DNA from: Acanthochromis polyacanthus
Lineage: Eukaryota > Chordata > Actinopteri > Pomacentridae
NCBI RefSeq assembly: GCF_021347895.1
Contig: NC_067125.1
Coordinates: forward strand, 9,258,768 to 9,322,767
Reading direction: 5' to 3'
DNA: 64,000 nt
The position numbers were made by a program, and so were the translations under genes. Below are positions 24,100 to 34,490 of this stretch, piece by piece; positions within the stretch are counted from its first letter, which is position 1; every line of letters begins with the position of its first letter. Below the pieces are notes generated by a model, which worked only from the letters and a program-made list of their open reading frames with translations, did not search any database and was not told the DNA's origin.

Positions 24100-26299
24100 A
24101 ACTATTTAAGTAACACTTTTAAATATTTGGTAAACTCTGCTCCCTGACACAGTTTTATTGGTGCCTACTAAATACTGCCAAGAACCTTCACAGAAACACT
24201 GCATCCTTTATTTGGTCTTGAACTAAATTGAACAAAAAATTCAATATAATGTGTTAAAGTCAGCATTACTTTAGTACCTGGCAGTTGTACGTATGCAGCA
24301 ATTCATAAACCAGGTTAACAGTGTACAAATACTACAACTGACGAAAGTAGTCAAACTGAAATGTTTAGCATATAGAGGGGGAAACTGTTACAGTTTTCTC
24401 CTGATGAATATAACTTCCCCTGCAAAAACCACTAAATTGCCTGAGAGGTACAGCAGATGTGACCTCGGCATCATTAGCAGAAGCTGGATGACCCTGAATG
24501 CTGTAAAAAAAAAATCACTTCAGCTCATTTATCCTTCAGCAAAGAAAGAAGAAAACCTTTGACTGTCAACACAAAGATTTTTTTTAGTGACTGAAAGTAT
24601 TGGGGTTTGTGAGATATGTGGATTCATCTTCAGAGGGCCGATTGTGTTTAAAACGTACAGTACAGCTCAGGAAAAGAGGAGCTGAGGAAGTGAGTGAGAA
24701 CTCAGCTGTGTCCGAACTTCTTTAGACGACAGCTCCCACACTGCATGTTCTGTCAGGAGGCTGATGGATGACCTGTTTCATGCTCCCCTCCCAATCAAGA
24801 CCATGTGATCTGTCTGATCAAATTAGCCCAGGGGTGCTGCATCTGGATGTCCAGGCTCAGCTGTGTGCCTCTCTCCTGGACTAAACGTCCTTGCTGGGTG
24901 AGCGTGGGTGACTTGTGAGTCGAGGTGACCCGTCTGACTCTCAGGCAGCATCCTTGATCAACAGACAGCTGCTGCTCACTACTCGCAACACGAACAGACG
25001 CGAATACACACAAACTTCCACTGAGCTTATTTCTGTCTCTGTTTGTTGGGAGTGACATTTCCAGCTATATATCATAATTACTCCAACAATTTAACTGTGT
25101 TTTAATTAAAAATGAAACGAGAATCGTCCAAATAGGTGAAAAAAATGGAAAATTGTAACCAACATTTCAAATACTGCCCTACTGAGATAAATGTATTTAA
25201 TAATTCATGAGCTCTAAGATGCTCCAGTGACTGGACCCTACACTCACCCGTATAAGAATCAGCGTGTTTCTTTATGCTATTTTGGTTATTGTGGTTAAAA
25301 ATAATCATTTGTATTAATATTTGTTATATGTTTGTACACACAAGAATGATTTCATGTTTGAAATATGGTTATTCTTCACTTCATAACAGATATTGGATGT
25401 TTTGATGATTGAAAAGGAAGAATATTACACAGAACACAGCAATAGAAGAATGTCAATATCCATTTTGTAGACATTTTTCCACTGTTTTTCTCCCGTTGTT
25501 GCACGATATTATCAGTGATAAAGAGCTTGGGGTAGGAATACAAATATTACAATATGTTTAATAGTAAAAAAAAAAAAAGAACTTAAAAATTTAAATGGGA
25601 TGATATCAAAACATGTTTTCTGAGGAATAGCTGGAATATGAAATTACAAACAGTTTTCGTTACAAAGATATTGCAAGAAAATGACCTCATTGGGTCATTT
25701 TTGATCCACTTATGCATTTAAGGGTTAATAACATCATTTAAAACAATGTTTCTTTTTTTTTTGGAAATGCTTGATTGCATAAGGAAATATTAGTGCGACA
25801 TGGCAAAGGAGAGAAACCAAAAAATACAGTTGTAATGTAAGATCTTCATATTCATGGCAAATATTCATTGAACAGTCACTGAAATAATTTAAAAACTGCA
25901 CAGTTATTAAGTGGTAAGTGAGCTCTCCAACTTAATTGGGGTTAATTAAAGATTAGGCAATTTTATTATAGAAGGATTTCTAGTGCAGCTAAGTAGTAAT
26001 TAGTAAGACATACAAGCTATTGTTTACAGACATAAATAACCTGGTAGTGGATGACCAGTGGCTCCGGCTTCCTAATGAAGCTGATGCTACTTTGTCAGTG
26101 AACCCCAGAGTCTTCCATCTCTGCTGCAGGTGTGTGAATGAGGCCAAGAAAAAACTCCCAGTGGATGTTTAATACATGTTTAATCCAGGCCAGAGGCTTC
26201 ATAGCTCTCTATGAGATTGGCGCTTTACCTACTTACCAAATCCACAAAGGCGAGGCGAGGATACACTCATGTCAGAGGCTTGCATTCTGAGTGACTCAC
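24100..26299 (-). other. clstn2: clstn2 intron downstream of exon C, near part
   Basis: Begins on the minus strand with the donor GTGAGT at 26299-26294. No further exon was recognised. The 24690-25060 part has more balanced base composition than the surroundings but no readable calsyntenin motif in any frame. Confidence 0.5.
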
Positions 26300-26421
26300 C
26301 TGCTCCAGTTTCCAGTGGAATTCGGCCGGTCTGAAGGTGTCCACTTGGGTGAAGTCTCTCCTCAGCAGAAACACCAGGCGGCAGTTATGGACATACAGTG
26401 AGTAGTGGTGACGGTTCATCT
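26300..26421 (-). CDS. clstn2: clstn2-like exon C: LNS domain continuation
   Basis: Third consecutive calsyntenin exon, 122 bases (2 + 40 codons). With the split codon from exon B it reads E-MNRHHYSLYVHNCRLVF, then LLRRDFTQVDTFRPAEFHWK and LEQ. This is one of the best conserved calsyntenin blocks: the RHHY and RPAEFHWKL motifs are near invariant in the family. The acceptor has a strong pyrimidine tract ending CCCACAG at 26422; the donor CAG/GTGAGT runs leftward from 26299 and leaves phase 0. The next exon, expected to begin with a C-D-x-E-W-H block, could not be found in the 26 kb to the left, so that intron is probably very long. The methionine here is internal, not a start. Confidence 0.94.
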
Positions 26422-27005
26422 CTGTGGGAGGAAGGGAAAAAAAAGAGGGTCCCAATCACCAACACCTACCCACAACTGTCAGGTAAAAGACAGCCTGAGA
26501 TGTAGGTGTCTGAAAGCACACAAAACTGGGAGAGATGTACTTTTCTGAAGGATGGAAGCTTTCAGAAAGACATTCTTCGCAACTTTTCACTGGAATTTTT
26601 CAAATATATAATCTTTCTCAAGGCATGCTACTATATCACTGAATTATAATAAAACTGTGAATTTCATTGGCGAGGGAAGACTGGAGGGAGAACTTCAAAG
26701 TTTCTCAAAGTTAGGGGTAAAAATATTTAAGCCTATCTTTTCGCTAAATCCACCTTGCAATCATTAAGATATTTACATTGTATTCTAAAAAGCGGTAGTT
26801 TCAAATAAGTGTGAACGTGTTTTTACACATGCAAAACTTAGGAACATGTTTATTTATTTGAATAGTTTTATTGAGAACTTGTCTGTACTTGCATTGGTTT
26901 ATTTTATAGTTTTTTTCTTTTATTTCTTTGTTTTCTTACTGCTCACTACTTTTCATAACAAGCAATAAGTAATAAATTCAATTGAAATTCAAATTTATTC
27001 TATCA

Positions 27006-27340
27006 TACACTGCCTGTCCAAAAAAATAAGTTGCCCCTTGAATTTAACAAAGCAAATAGTTGAGATCCTTCAATTGGATAATTACTGCAGTGATGAATAT
27101 GTTTTAGCTGCAGCAACTTATTTAACCCTAGCTGAGTATGGAGCTTCTCATTTCTTTAACAACCGTGATGGAAGACATTTCCTGTGGTTGTAGAAAGGAT
27201 ATTATTCTGTCTTAGAATGGTCAAATTGTTAAGAACCATCCAACATATTATTAGAACCTGGAAGGATAGTGGTGAACCATCATCTTTGAGCCGAGCCTGT
27301 TTAAAGACACTTCATTGTGCTTAGAAATAAGCTGCACATC
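27006..27340 (+). mobile_element. Truncated Tc1-like transposon, 5' part
   Basis: Starts with the terminal-repeat text ACACTGCCTGTCCAAAAAAA and keeps AATTGGATAATTACTGCAGT, TTATTTAACCCTAGCTGA, AAGAACCATCCAACATATTA and AACCTGGAAGGATAGTGG. This is the left end and first coding part of a fish Tc1 family. The right two thirds, including the DDE domain and right terminal repeat, are absent. Confidence 0.72.
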
Positions 27341-28123
27341 AGGCTTTGGCTACTCAGACAAATACTTGTTAGAGAATTCAACTGAGTCTTAATTTCTGGT
27401 CTTTACAGGAAATTTCATTATAAGACAAAGAAAGGAACATTGTTAATCTTAGTGGCCTTTATTGATCCACTTGCAGCTGACTTCTTGTTGCTTACAGTGT
27501 TTTTTTGAGATGCCAACAACATCTCCCTCGTCAATCGGCCACCCAGGTATAGAGCAATAAAATCTCAGATCGGAGGATTGGTTGGCATCAACTAATCCAC
27601 TTATTTGATTTGTGCCGTTTGCCACCCTGATCAAATCACAGGCTGATTTGTGGCACTCTGATCAAATCAGTTGCAACATGTTGGTGGGAACTCATCTGTC
27701 TGAGGATAAGGGTGTTCAAGAATAAGGGAGGTGATATTCTTTACTTTTTGTTGTCACTAAATACTTTAAAAAAGACATTCCTTTGCTGTGTGTAACTCCC
27801 AGTCTCGAGCTCATTGGTTCCTACTGTAGAATTATATCTTTCCCGAACTGAAATGGGAAAATTTTTTGATTTTTAGCAAATGCTACTCACACATTAGTAA
27901 ATAGCAGGGCTGTGGGGTATTCATACATGTTTTAGTTAACATTTCTGACAGCGAAGGCCAACCTAAAGTTAACTACAGTAAAGTGCCTGTGGTCAAATTC
28001 AGTGCAAATATCAGTGAGACACATCACAACGGCACATTTTAACTGTTTTTGGACAGCAGTGGAGATATCTTCCTCAGACACAGACTAAGTAGAATTAGTC
28101 CATTGTTGGTTTTGGTCTTGTCA

Positions 28124-28331
28124 TGGGTGACTGTGGCTCAGGTGGTAAACGAGGTGGTCCACTTGACTCCCAGTTCTACCACATGACAAATGTCAATAGA
28201 TGGAAGCCGAAGTTGCTCCCAATGCCAGCTCTGCCACCATGGTGTGTGAGCGTGTGTGACTGAAAAACGTTGTAGAATCTCTTTGAGTATCATCAAGCTG
28301 GATAAGCGCTTTATAAGTTCATTTCCATTCA
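28124..28331 (+). mobile_element. tRNA-headed SINE
   Basis: GTGGCTCAGGTGG at 28133-28145 contains a perfect Pol III A-box (TRGYNNARNNG). A decayed B-box region follows near 28160-28172. The body has AGTTGCTCCCAATG, ACCATGGTGTGTGAGCGTGT and the tail AAGCGCTTTATAAG, an order recalled from a widespread teleost repeat. It ends about 30 bases beyond the exon B donor. Confidence 0.65.
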
Positions 28332-28366
28332 TGCGATTTTCAGATCAGAAATAGCACATGACTCAC

Positions 28367-28624
28367 CAGTCTTGTCAGAGTTACAGAGCAGCGTCTCCTT
28401 CTCAGCTCTGAGTCCAGGACTGGGCCCATGCTTCATCCACGTTGCTATGGTGAACTGGTCTGTCAGATTCTGGGGTACCACCCAGTCGGGGATTTTAGCA
28501 GCCTGACGACCGTCAAACCTGAAGATCAGGTCACTGTCCCGCCCGCTGTCAGTCAGCAGGGAGGCTGTCCAATTGGTGGTGGCGCTGGGAGCAGGGAGAA
28601 GGTCAGTGCTCCCCGATGAGGCAC
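28367..28624 (-). CDS. clstn2: clstn2-like exon B: LNS domain, N-terminal half
   Basis: Second in-frame calsyntenin exon, 258 bases (2 + 85 codons + 1). After GASSGSTDLLPAPSATTNWT it continues into the LNS fold with LIFRFDGRQAAKIPDWVVP, NLTDQFTIATWMKHGPSPG and RAEKETLLCNSDKT. The last segment, with its GPSPG insertion and CNSDKT ending, is what separates calsyntenin-2 from calsyntenin-1 and -3. Two N-glycosylation sequons, N-W-T and N-L-T, fit an extracellular segment. The acceptor is a CCCCCAG at 28625 and the donor GTGAGTC begins at 28366. Phases 1/1 match both neighbouring exons exactly. A tRNA-headed SINE ends about 30 bases past the donor. Confidence 0.94.
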
Positions 28625-29149
28625 CTGGGGGTCGTTGCCATGGGAAGAAATGAAAGGTGCGACAGGAGATGTGTCAATAACAATCATGGTGGATACGCAG
28701 TGTATATTGCCCTAACCTTGGCAATGATTACTTATGAGTAAGGCAGATGGCACGGCTTAATATGTAATCAATGGGCCGAGCTGGATAGAGGATGTGGCTA
28801 TTGATTCATGGCAAATGAAACTAACTTTCAAAAGGAAAGAGATGTGAGTCATCGTTCATAAATTCACAACAGAGCTCACCACTAAAATGTGCCTCTATGG
28901 AAACAGAGAGGACATATTGACCGAGCACTATGGTAACACAAAGAGAAAAGACACAGCAAGGACTTGGTGAGAAGGACATTGTGGTGTGCATCAGCCAATC
29001 ACATGATTTGTTTAGTGCCGACACTTTTGTTATATGATCCCCACGCATCCTGACAAAACACACCAATCATTAATGAGTTTCATTGAGTCATCCCACTCCT
29101 TTTCTCATGTTTTCTCTAAGAACAGCTCCATCTTTCCTTTGACATAATA

Positions 29150-30080
29150 ACCTCAGTGCGTTCAGTCCTGAATGATCTTTGTTTTCAAGCTGTCACCTTG
29201 ACGAACATCATTTCTGCCACACAGCTCCCACTGCCCCTTAATGTATCTGACATGCTTTCACTGATCTATCTTTGCCTTTCTATCTGACAGTAAAACTGCA
29301 TTTCATGCCTTTAAAACACATTTATGAATCATTTGTAACAGCTTACGGGATGGTAATGACTCAAACCGATACGGGAACCATATTGTTCCGAGAAAAAAAT
29401 GGGCGGCGTAAGAATTTACAATGTCTCCCTTGTCCAGGAATACAATTGCAACATGCATCTGTTCATTTCTGCTAATACCACAACATTAGCACATTAATTG
29501 ATGTTTTTCTCCCGTCTGTAAAGCTCTGTTTTTCTCTACCGCATACTCAGGGTGCGTTCTGACTCCAGTAATTAGATTCCCTCGGTAAATAAATACGCAT
29601 CGACTTCTCCAGCACCCAGCTGCAGCCTTCTCTTTGCCCGATGTCTTTGTACATTATCTCAAATTGATCGTGCTTTAAAAAAGCAATTACAATTTATTCT
29701 ATTTGCTATCAGATAACGATTATGAGGTGCCTGAAAGGGACTCTTTAGTGGTAAACCATGCATGGACTGGGAGCCAGGGGAGGCAGGGAGGGGGTGCTGT
29801 GCATTCAGATGAGCTGGAATGTGGCTTGTAAAGGCCGTTAGTCAAAGATGATGACTCCAGCCCCCCTGCTGGCAGTGCGGTGGGGGCAGGGAGGGGGGAG
29901 CCGGGAAGGCTTGGCTGCTCTCTTGGCGCTCTGGGCACTGACACGGCGGCTCGGCTGCTCATCAGTCACTGAGGAGAAAGCGTAGCTGCATCTGGGGCGG
30001 CTAATGCCCTCGCTCTGTCACATCATTAGTGACACAGCTTTAACTTGCCATTCTGGCGCCTTCATTTAGCGAAGGGGGTT
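29150..30080. promoter_or_regulatory. Candidate conserved non-coding block in intron A-B
   Basis: Repeat-free, compositionally complex DNA. It contains TCCAGTAATTAGATTCCC (29565), AGCAATTACAATTTATTC (29683), and GGGCGGCTAATGCCCTCG followed by TCACATCATTAGTGACAC (from 29995). The TAAT cores are spaced through it, and the middle is unusually GC-rich for this window. This is a text impression of an enhancer-like block; conservation was not measured. Confidence 0.25.
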
Positions 30081-30340
30081 TACCAGGGACACAAGTAGAG
30101 ATAAGAATGCAACACGGACCAGGAGCTTTTAGATGTTAATTTAAAAAGGGGCAGAGGAAAGGCACCTCAGGCTCTGTCTGACCCTGGCACTCGAAGTGTG
30201 GACTCCAGTGCTGCTTTTAGCTGGAGCTTACTTGTAATTCACTCCAACTTTTAGCTTGTTGTCACAGTCAGAAGTCTTTGATCATCTGTCTGGCGTATAT
30301 TCTACACATCTACTATATCTCCTCTGCTTATTCACAACAT

Positions 30341-30699
30341 CCATCCATTATCGATACAATCCTCATTAGGGCTGCGTGGGGGCTGGAGTCTATCCCAGCT
30401 AACTTAGAGCAAAGGGAGAGGACACCTTGGACAGGTCACCAGTCTATCTCAGAGCTACACAGAAAGACAAACAATCACACTCACATTCACACCTACGAAC
30501 AATTTAGAGTTACCCATTAACCTCAGCATGCTTTGGGACTGTGAGAGGAAGCCAGAGGACCCAGAGAAAACCCACACATATACAGGGAGAACTCCAAACT
30601 CCATGCAGAACAATCCGAGGCGAGGTGAGGCCGGGACGTGAACCAGGGCTCTTCCAGCTGCAGTGCAACAGTGCTAACCACCGTTCCACTGTGCAGCCT
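30341..30699 (-). mobile_element. L2-type LINE 3' tail with target duplication
   Basis: Reads as the reverse complement of the common fish L2 tail: CCATCCATTATCGATAC, TGGAGTCTATCCCAGCT, GACAGGTCACCAGTCTATC, and GTGCTAACCACCGTTCCACT before GTGCAGCC. It is flanked by a perfect 13-bp direct repeat TTATTCACAACAT (30328-30340 and 30700-30712), the sign of one clean target-primed insertion, 5'-truncated. Its right repeat ends 19 bases before the exon A donor motif. Confidence 0.9.
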
Positions 30700-30737
30700 T
30701 TATTCACAACATAAACGTGGAATTTTGCAAAACTCAC

Positions 30738-30923
30738 CACAGAGCTTCTGGAGAGATTTCTCAGAGTAAGTCTCCCGGTCGCAGCCCTTCCCGATGTGGC
30801 TGGTCTGCAGCTCCACGGTGGTCCTCACAGACGACAGAGGCCCACCACAGGTCTCCAGGTGCATCTTGGGAAACAGCTGCTTACTGCCTGTCCCTGGCTC
30901 GTAGTCCACTCGTTTATTCCAAC
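30738..30923 (-). CDS. clstn2: clstn2-like exon A: linker and start of LNS domain
   Basis: Internal exon of a calsyntenin, a type I membrane protein of neuronal synapses with two cadherin repeats, an LNS domain and a cytoplasmic kinesin-binding tail. The 186 bases (2 + 61 codons + 1) read W-N-K-R-V-D-Y-E-P-G-T-G, then a stretch containing HLETCGGPLSS, ELQTSHIGKGCDRETYSEKS and finally LQKLC. All are recognisable calsyntenin signatures lying just after the second cadherin repeat. The acceptor is a pyrimidine-rich tract ending TCCTCAG before 30923; the donor is GTGAGT at 30737-30732. Both ends are phase 1, and the split codon made with the next exon restores the LCGASSG motif expected in calsyntenin-2. 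The preceding exon was not found in the 33 kb to the right. Paralogue 2 is favoured over 1 and 3 by residue pattern; clstn2a versus clstn2b cannot be told. Confidence 0.92.
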
Positions 30924-32180
30924 CTGAGGAAAGACAGAGATGGAGCGATAGTGTTACGACTGGCAGGGAGGGTATATTAAACTCCAGAGTCTGTTCTTTG
31001 GAGAGGACACACCAACCAGATGCAGATTATGATCTGTAATAATATCTGATTTTCACAAACGTACTTGTTGCTTTTGTTGAAACATGGTTTCCGCCTCATT
31101 TTGTCCATTTAGACTTCCATCAAAACAAGACACCAATTCCAATTTTTCACTGTCACCAGTATTTTTGGCATCACAACTCAATATCCTTCTGTCAGAATGT
31201 AACCACCTAATGAAATGGCTGCATTGTTGTTGGAGTGCAGTGCAGTACCTGCATTAGCAGCAGTAGTCATTATGCCGTCACTGTCTGTCCTGTCAGCTGT
31301 GAATTGTGTTTTTCTGTCAGGGCAGGCTATTAGTTTGTGTAGCGGTGATGCTTTCACTTTTCCAATCATTTTTTCAGCCTTTGTGCTGTGAATGTGTGCT
31401 CATCTACAGTTGATCCAAGAGCTAGAAAGAGAATGAACTGAAAATTATGTTGCCTGCTTAATGTTTTCATGAGTTGTGTTTACAGGGAGCCAATCTCGCT
31501 CATTATCTCAGTTTCAAAACAAAGCACATCTAGCAGGTCTGTAAACGCTGTCAGCATAGATTTCCAGCATTAGCTCAGTCAGATGCCTGTCACTCTATTT
31601 ATTCTATGCCTTCCTCTGTCACACAGCAACATTATTGCATCATCACTGATGAAACTAGTTACACAGACACCAAATTAATTGGATGCCCAACTCTCAACCA
31701 TTCTATCCCATCCAGTCTGCTTGTGCAGGCAAATGAGTTTCAATCCATCCTCCCTGTTATCTGTCTATCTATTGAGCATTACTCGCTAGGAGCTGGAGGC
31801 ATGAGCATGAACGCAAGCTGACTGAAGAAGAAGAAGAAGAGGAACAGCTCTTTGTTGCTCGCCAGACTGTTAAATCTGCCATGCTCACTTCCTCACACAC
31901 TCACTATGCTGTGCACAAACACATACACACACTGCTTCTGTTTTGTAGTTGATTTACCTCCCCCAGCCTGCAATTGCTGTGGGCTGCTGCTCCTCTGTTA
32001 CTATGGGATTGTCAGTGGTTGTGATGAAAATAGGCACAAACAATGGTACATGCTAAACAAGGACAAAAACACATGCGTGAGCACCAAAAAAAAGGGCCAC
32101 AAACAGAAAAGGCTTGGCTGATTTATGCCTTTCTATAGCTCTCTCTCACACATTCATTCCTCTCTGCACACAGCTAGGTA
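30924..32180 (-). other. clstn2: clstn2 intron upstream of exon A, near part
   Basis: Ends on the minus strand with the acceptor TTTCCTCAG at 30924. No further upstream exon was recognised here or in the rest of the window. A short (GAA)n lies at 31825-31840. Confidence 0.5.
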
Positions 32181-33243
32181 CGCACCAATCAGCCACAACA
32201 CTAAAACCACCTGCCTGGATTTGCAGACATCCCCCTCGTGCCACCAAAACAGCTCTGACCTGCTGATGCATGGACTGCACAGACCCCTGAGTTGTCCTGT
32301 GGTATCAAGCACCAACAAAGCAGCAGGTCCTTTAAAGTTTTGGAGGCAGTGAGGTGGGACCTCCATGTATCGACTTGTCTTTGAGCAAATCAGACAGACT
32401 CTTGATTGGACTGTGGTCTGGAGAACACTTTGTACTCTTTGTTTCTCACACCATTACAGTGTGGCAAAAGCACACTCTACTGCTGAAAGAGGCTACTGCC
32501 ATTAGGAATACTGCTGCCATAAAGAGACACACATGGTGTAAAACAATGTCTATGGATATCCGAGCAGCATTCACATAAATGGCAATAATGCAAGGTTTCC
32601 CAGTAGAACACTGCCCAGAACATCACACTTCTTCCTATACTGCACCCTTTTGTGATCTTTCCCCCATGTAAACAACACAAATGGATGGCAATATGATATG
32701 AAAGAAAATATGATTTTCTTTTATGAAACATAAAACCTTCACAATCTAATTAGATGTTCACAAGCCCACTGTAGGGGTCGGTATGGACCCTCTGACCAGT
32801 GTACAGATAGAGTGTTCTGAAATCTTTCTGTCACAGCTAACATTAAGTTCCTCTGTTATATTTCCTGTAATAGCTCTTCTGATTGGATCACACAGATCAG
32901 CTTTCACTCCCAGCATGCATCACTGTCACCAGTTCCCAGATTCTCCCACTGTGGATTCTTTTGGTAGGTTTTAACCACTGCAAAGCAGAACCACCTGATA
33001 AGACCTATTGTGTTAAACATGCTCTGACCCAGCCATCTAGCTATCACAATTCCACCCTTGTCAATGTCGCTCAGGTAATTGCGGTGAGCTTGCACATTTT
33101 TTTTTCTTGCATCCAACACATCAACTTCAAGAACTGACTGGCAGCAATCAGTTGCTGCCTCATATTTCCTTCAGCTTGACAGGAGTCGTAATCAATGTTC
33201 TTCGCTTCACCTGTCCGTGGTGTTAAGGTTTTGGCTGATTGTG
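32181..33243 (-). mobile_element. Tc1/mariner-like transposon relic with both ends
   Basis: The left end CAATCAGCCACAACACTAAA is the inverted counterpart of the right end GGTGTTAAGGTTTTGGCTGA. The minus strand encodes decayed transposase: the N-terminal part is at 33015-33120 (text matching CTCTGACCCAGCCATCTAGC on plus). At the second catalytic aspartate (around 32480) the frame reads Q-Q-stop. Middle portions are scrambled or deleted. Inactive. Confidence 0.82.
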
Positions 33244-33464
33244 CAGAAGGATAAATGGTCCCTTTTTTGATTACTCCTTTGTGTAGCATCTTTTCATCTC
33301 GTCCCTTTAACAGCTTGATGACTAAAAGTTAGTGAGGGATTGACGTACTGACTGATGGGTCAGCTGCTGCTATGCTACGGTTTTTCAGAGGCAACGGCAA
33401 TGACTGCTGAAAGACATTTGAAGCTCAAAGCAACAAGAGAACACAGGCAGCTTATAACTTTAGA

Positions 33465-34490
33465 CAGGGGAGCCACCAGGGAGTTTGGGCCCCTTGAAAA
33501 GAAATTTTACTGGGCCCCTGTAGCGCCAGACATAAGGCTGGCAAAAATATTTTGTGCTGTTTACATAAAACTGTGCATTTTAATGATATTTTTGACTATT
33601 ATTTCCCATATTTGTGAAAAGGACGATGTGACAGTTACTTGGTAGAGGAAGCATTGAACACTCTGAATACTCTGAATACAATGTTTCATTTATTTACTGC
33701 AAGATTGATTCTCATTCTTTCGCATACAATTTCCCCAAATTAAATTACATACCTGAATAATACAAAACTTGAACATAAAATAACCTCTTCCATTAAATAA
33801 GTTGCAATTATCAACCGTGAAGAAAGAGATAAAATAAAAAAAATAAAAAAAATAAATAAATAAAATACAAAAAGCCAACTGCCTTTTATGATTTCTCATC
33901 ACCATCTATAGAATCATACAACAAGCACAATAATAAAATCAGTGAACAGTGAAACATAAAATTCCAGAGTTTTCTTCAAAAATATGAACTAATATGGGGA
34001 GAAAAGTGAGCTAGCTTAAAAATCACAAAGTTAAGATAGAGTAGAAACAACAACAGGCTAATGTTTCAGAACTTTCCACCACATGAACCAAACCCACCTT
34101 GTTTTTTGAAAAACTGGGTAACATATTGGCCTCTCTCTCCCGCCTTATCTTTTTTTCTTTTCGTTTCTGACTACCTGACTTCTGAGGTATACTGTCGTCA
34201 CCCTACTCAGTCTGACTGAAGCACCGCTGCGTGCAGAAGTTCAGTTGATTCAGTAGGACTGAACCATTTTACGTAAAAAGGGAGGGGGGGGGCCCTGAGA
34301 AATGTTTCAAAAACAAATAAACTTAGTGTTACCAGCGCATTGTAAATAATATTTATTTGTGATTATAAATTAACAAGATAGTGCCATATTTAATTTGTCA
34401 GTATTATAATTTTATCAGGGGCCTTTCTGGGCCCCTGCTAATGATGGGCCCCTAGAACCCCCCCCCCCCGCCCCCTTTTCGGTGCCCCTG
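33465..34490. mobile_element. hAT-like non-autonomous DNA element
   Basis: Begins CAGGGGAGCCACCAGGGAG and ends with the rough inverted form CGGTGCCCCTG. A TGGGCCCC word occurs near both ends. Flanks ACTTTAGA and ACTAGATA are an imperfect 8-bp pair (5 of 8), so the target duplication is doubtful. The interior is AT-rich with A-rich runs at 33832-33862 and carries no transposase reading frame. Confidence 0.6.
34458..34469. repeat. C homopolymer
   Basis: Twelve C in a row inside the right end of the hAT-like element, interrupted by one G and followed by five more C. Confidence 0.9.

Larger units (their letters stand above)
26422..28366 (-). other. clstn2: clstn2 intron between exons B and C
   Basis: A 1,945-base GT-AG intron, phase 1, with donor GTGAGTCATG and an acceptor after a long T/C tract. 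It contains the 5' part of a Tc1-like transposon relic (about 27006-27340) and a SINE (28124-28331). The other parts are AT-rich sequence in which I see nothing specific. Confidence 0.88.
28625..30737 (-). other. clstn2: clstn2 intron between exons A and B
   Basis: A 2,113-base GT-AG intron, phase 1. It holds an L2-type LINE tail with a 13-base target duplication (30328-30712). Its 29.15-30.1 kb part is complex, repeat-free sequence that includes a GC-rich stretch (29750-30060) and several TAAT-type homeodomain core words. No other exon was recognised in it. Confidence 0.85.

Noticed and set aside
24690..25060. Balanced-composition segment examined as the next clstn2 exon
   Set aside because: None of the three minus-strand frames contains the expected C-D-x-E-W-H or G-A-C-W blocks.
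28124..28331. A functional tRNA gene
   Set aside because: The A-box is intact but the B-box and cloverleaf stems are not, and a SINE body follows.
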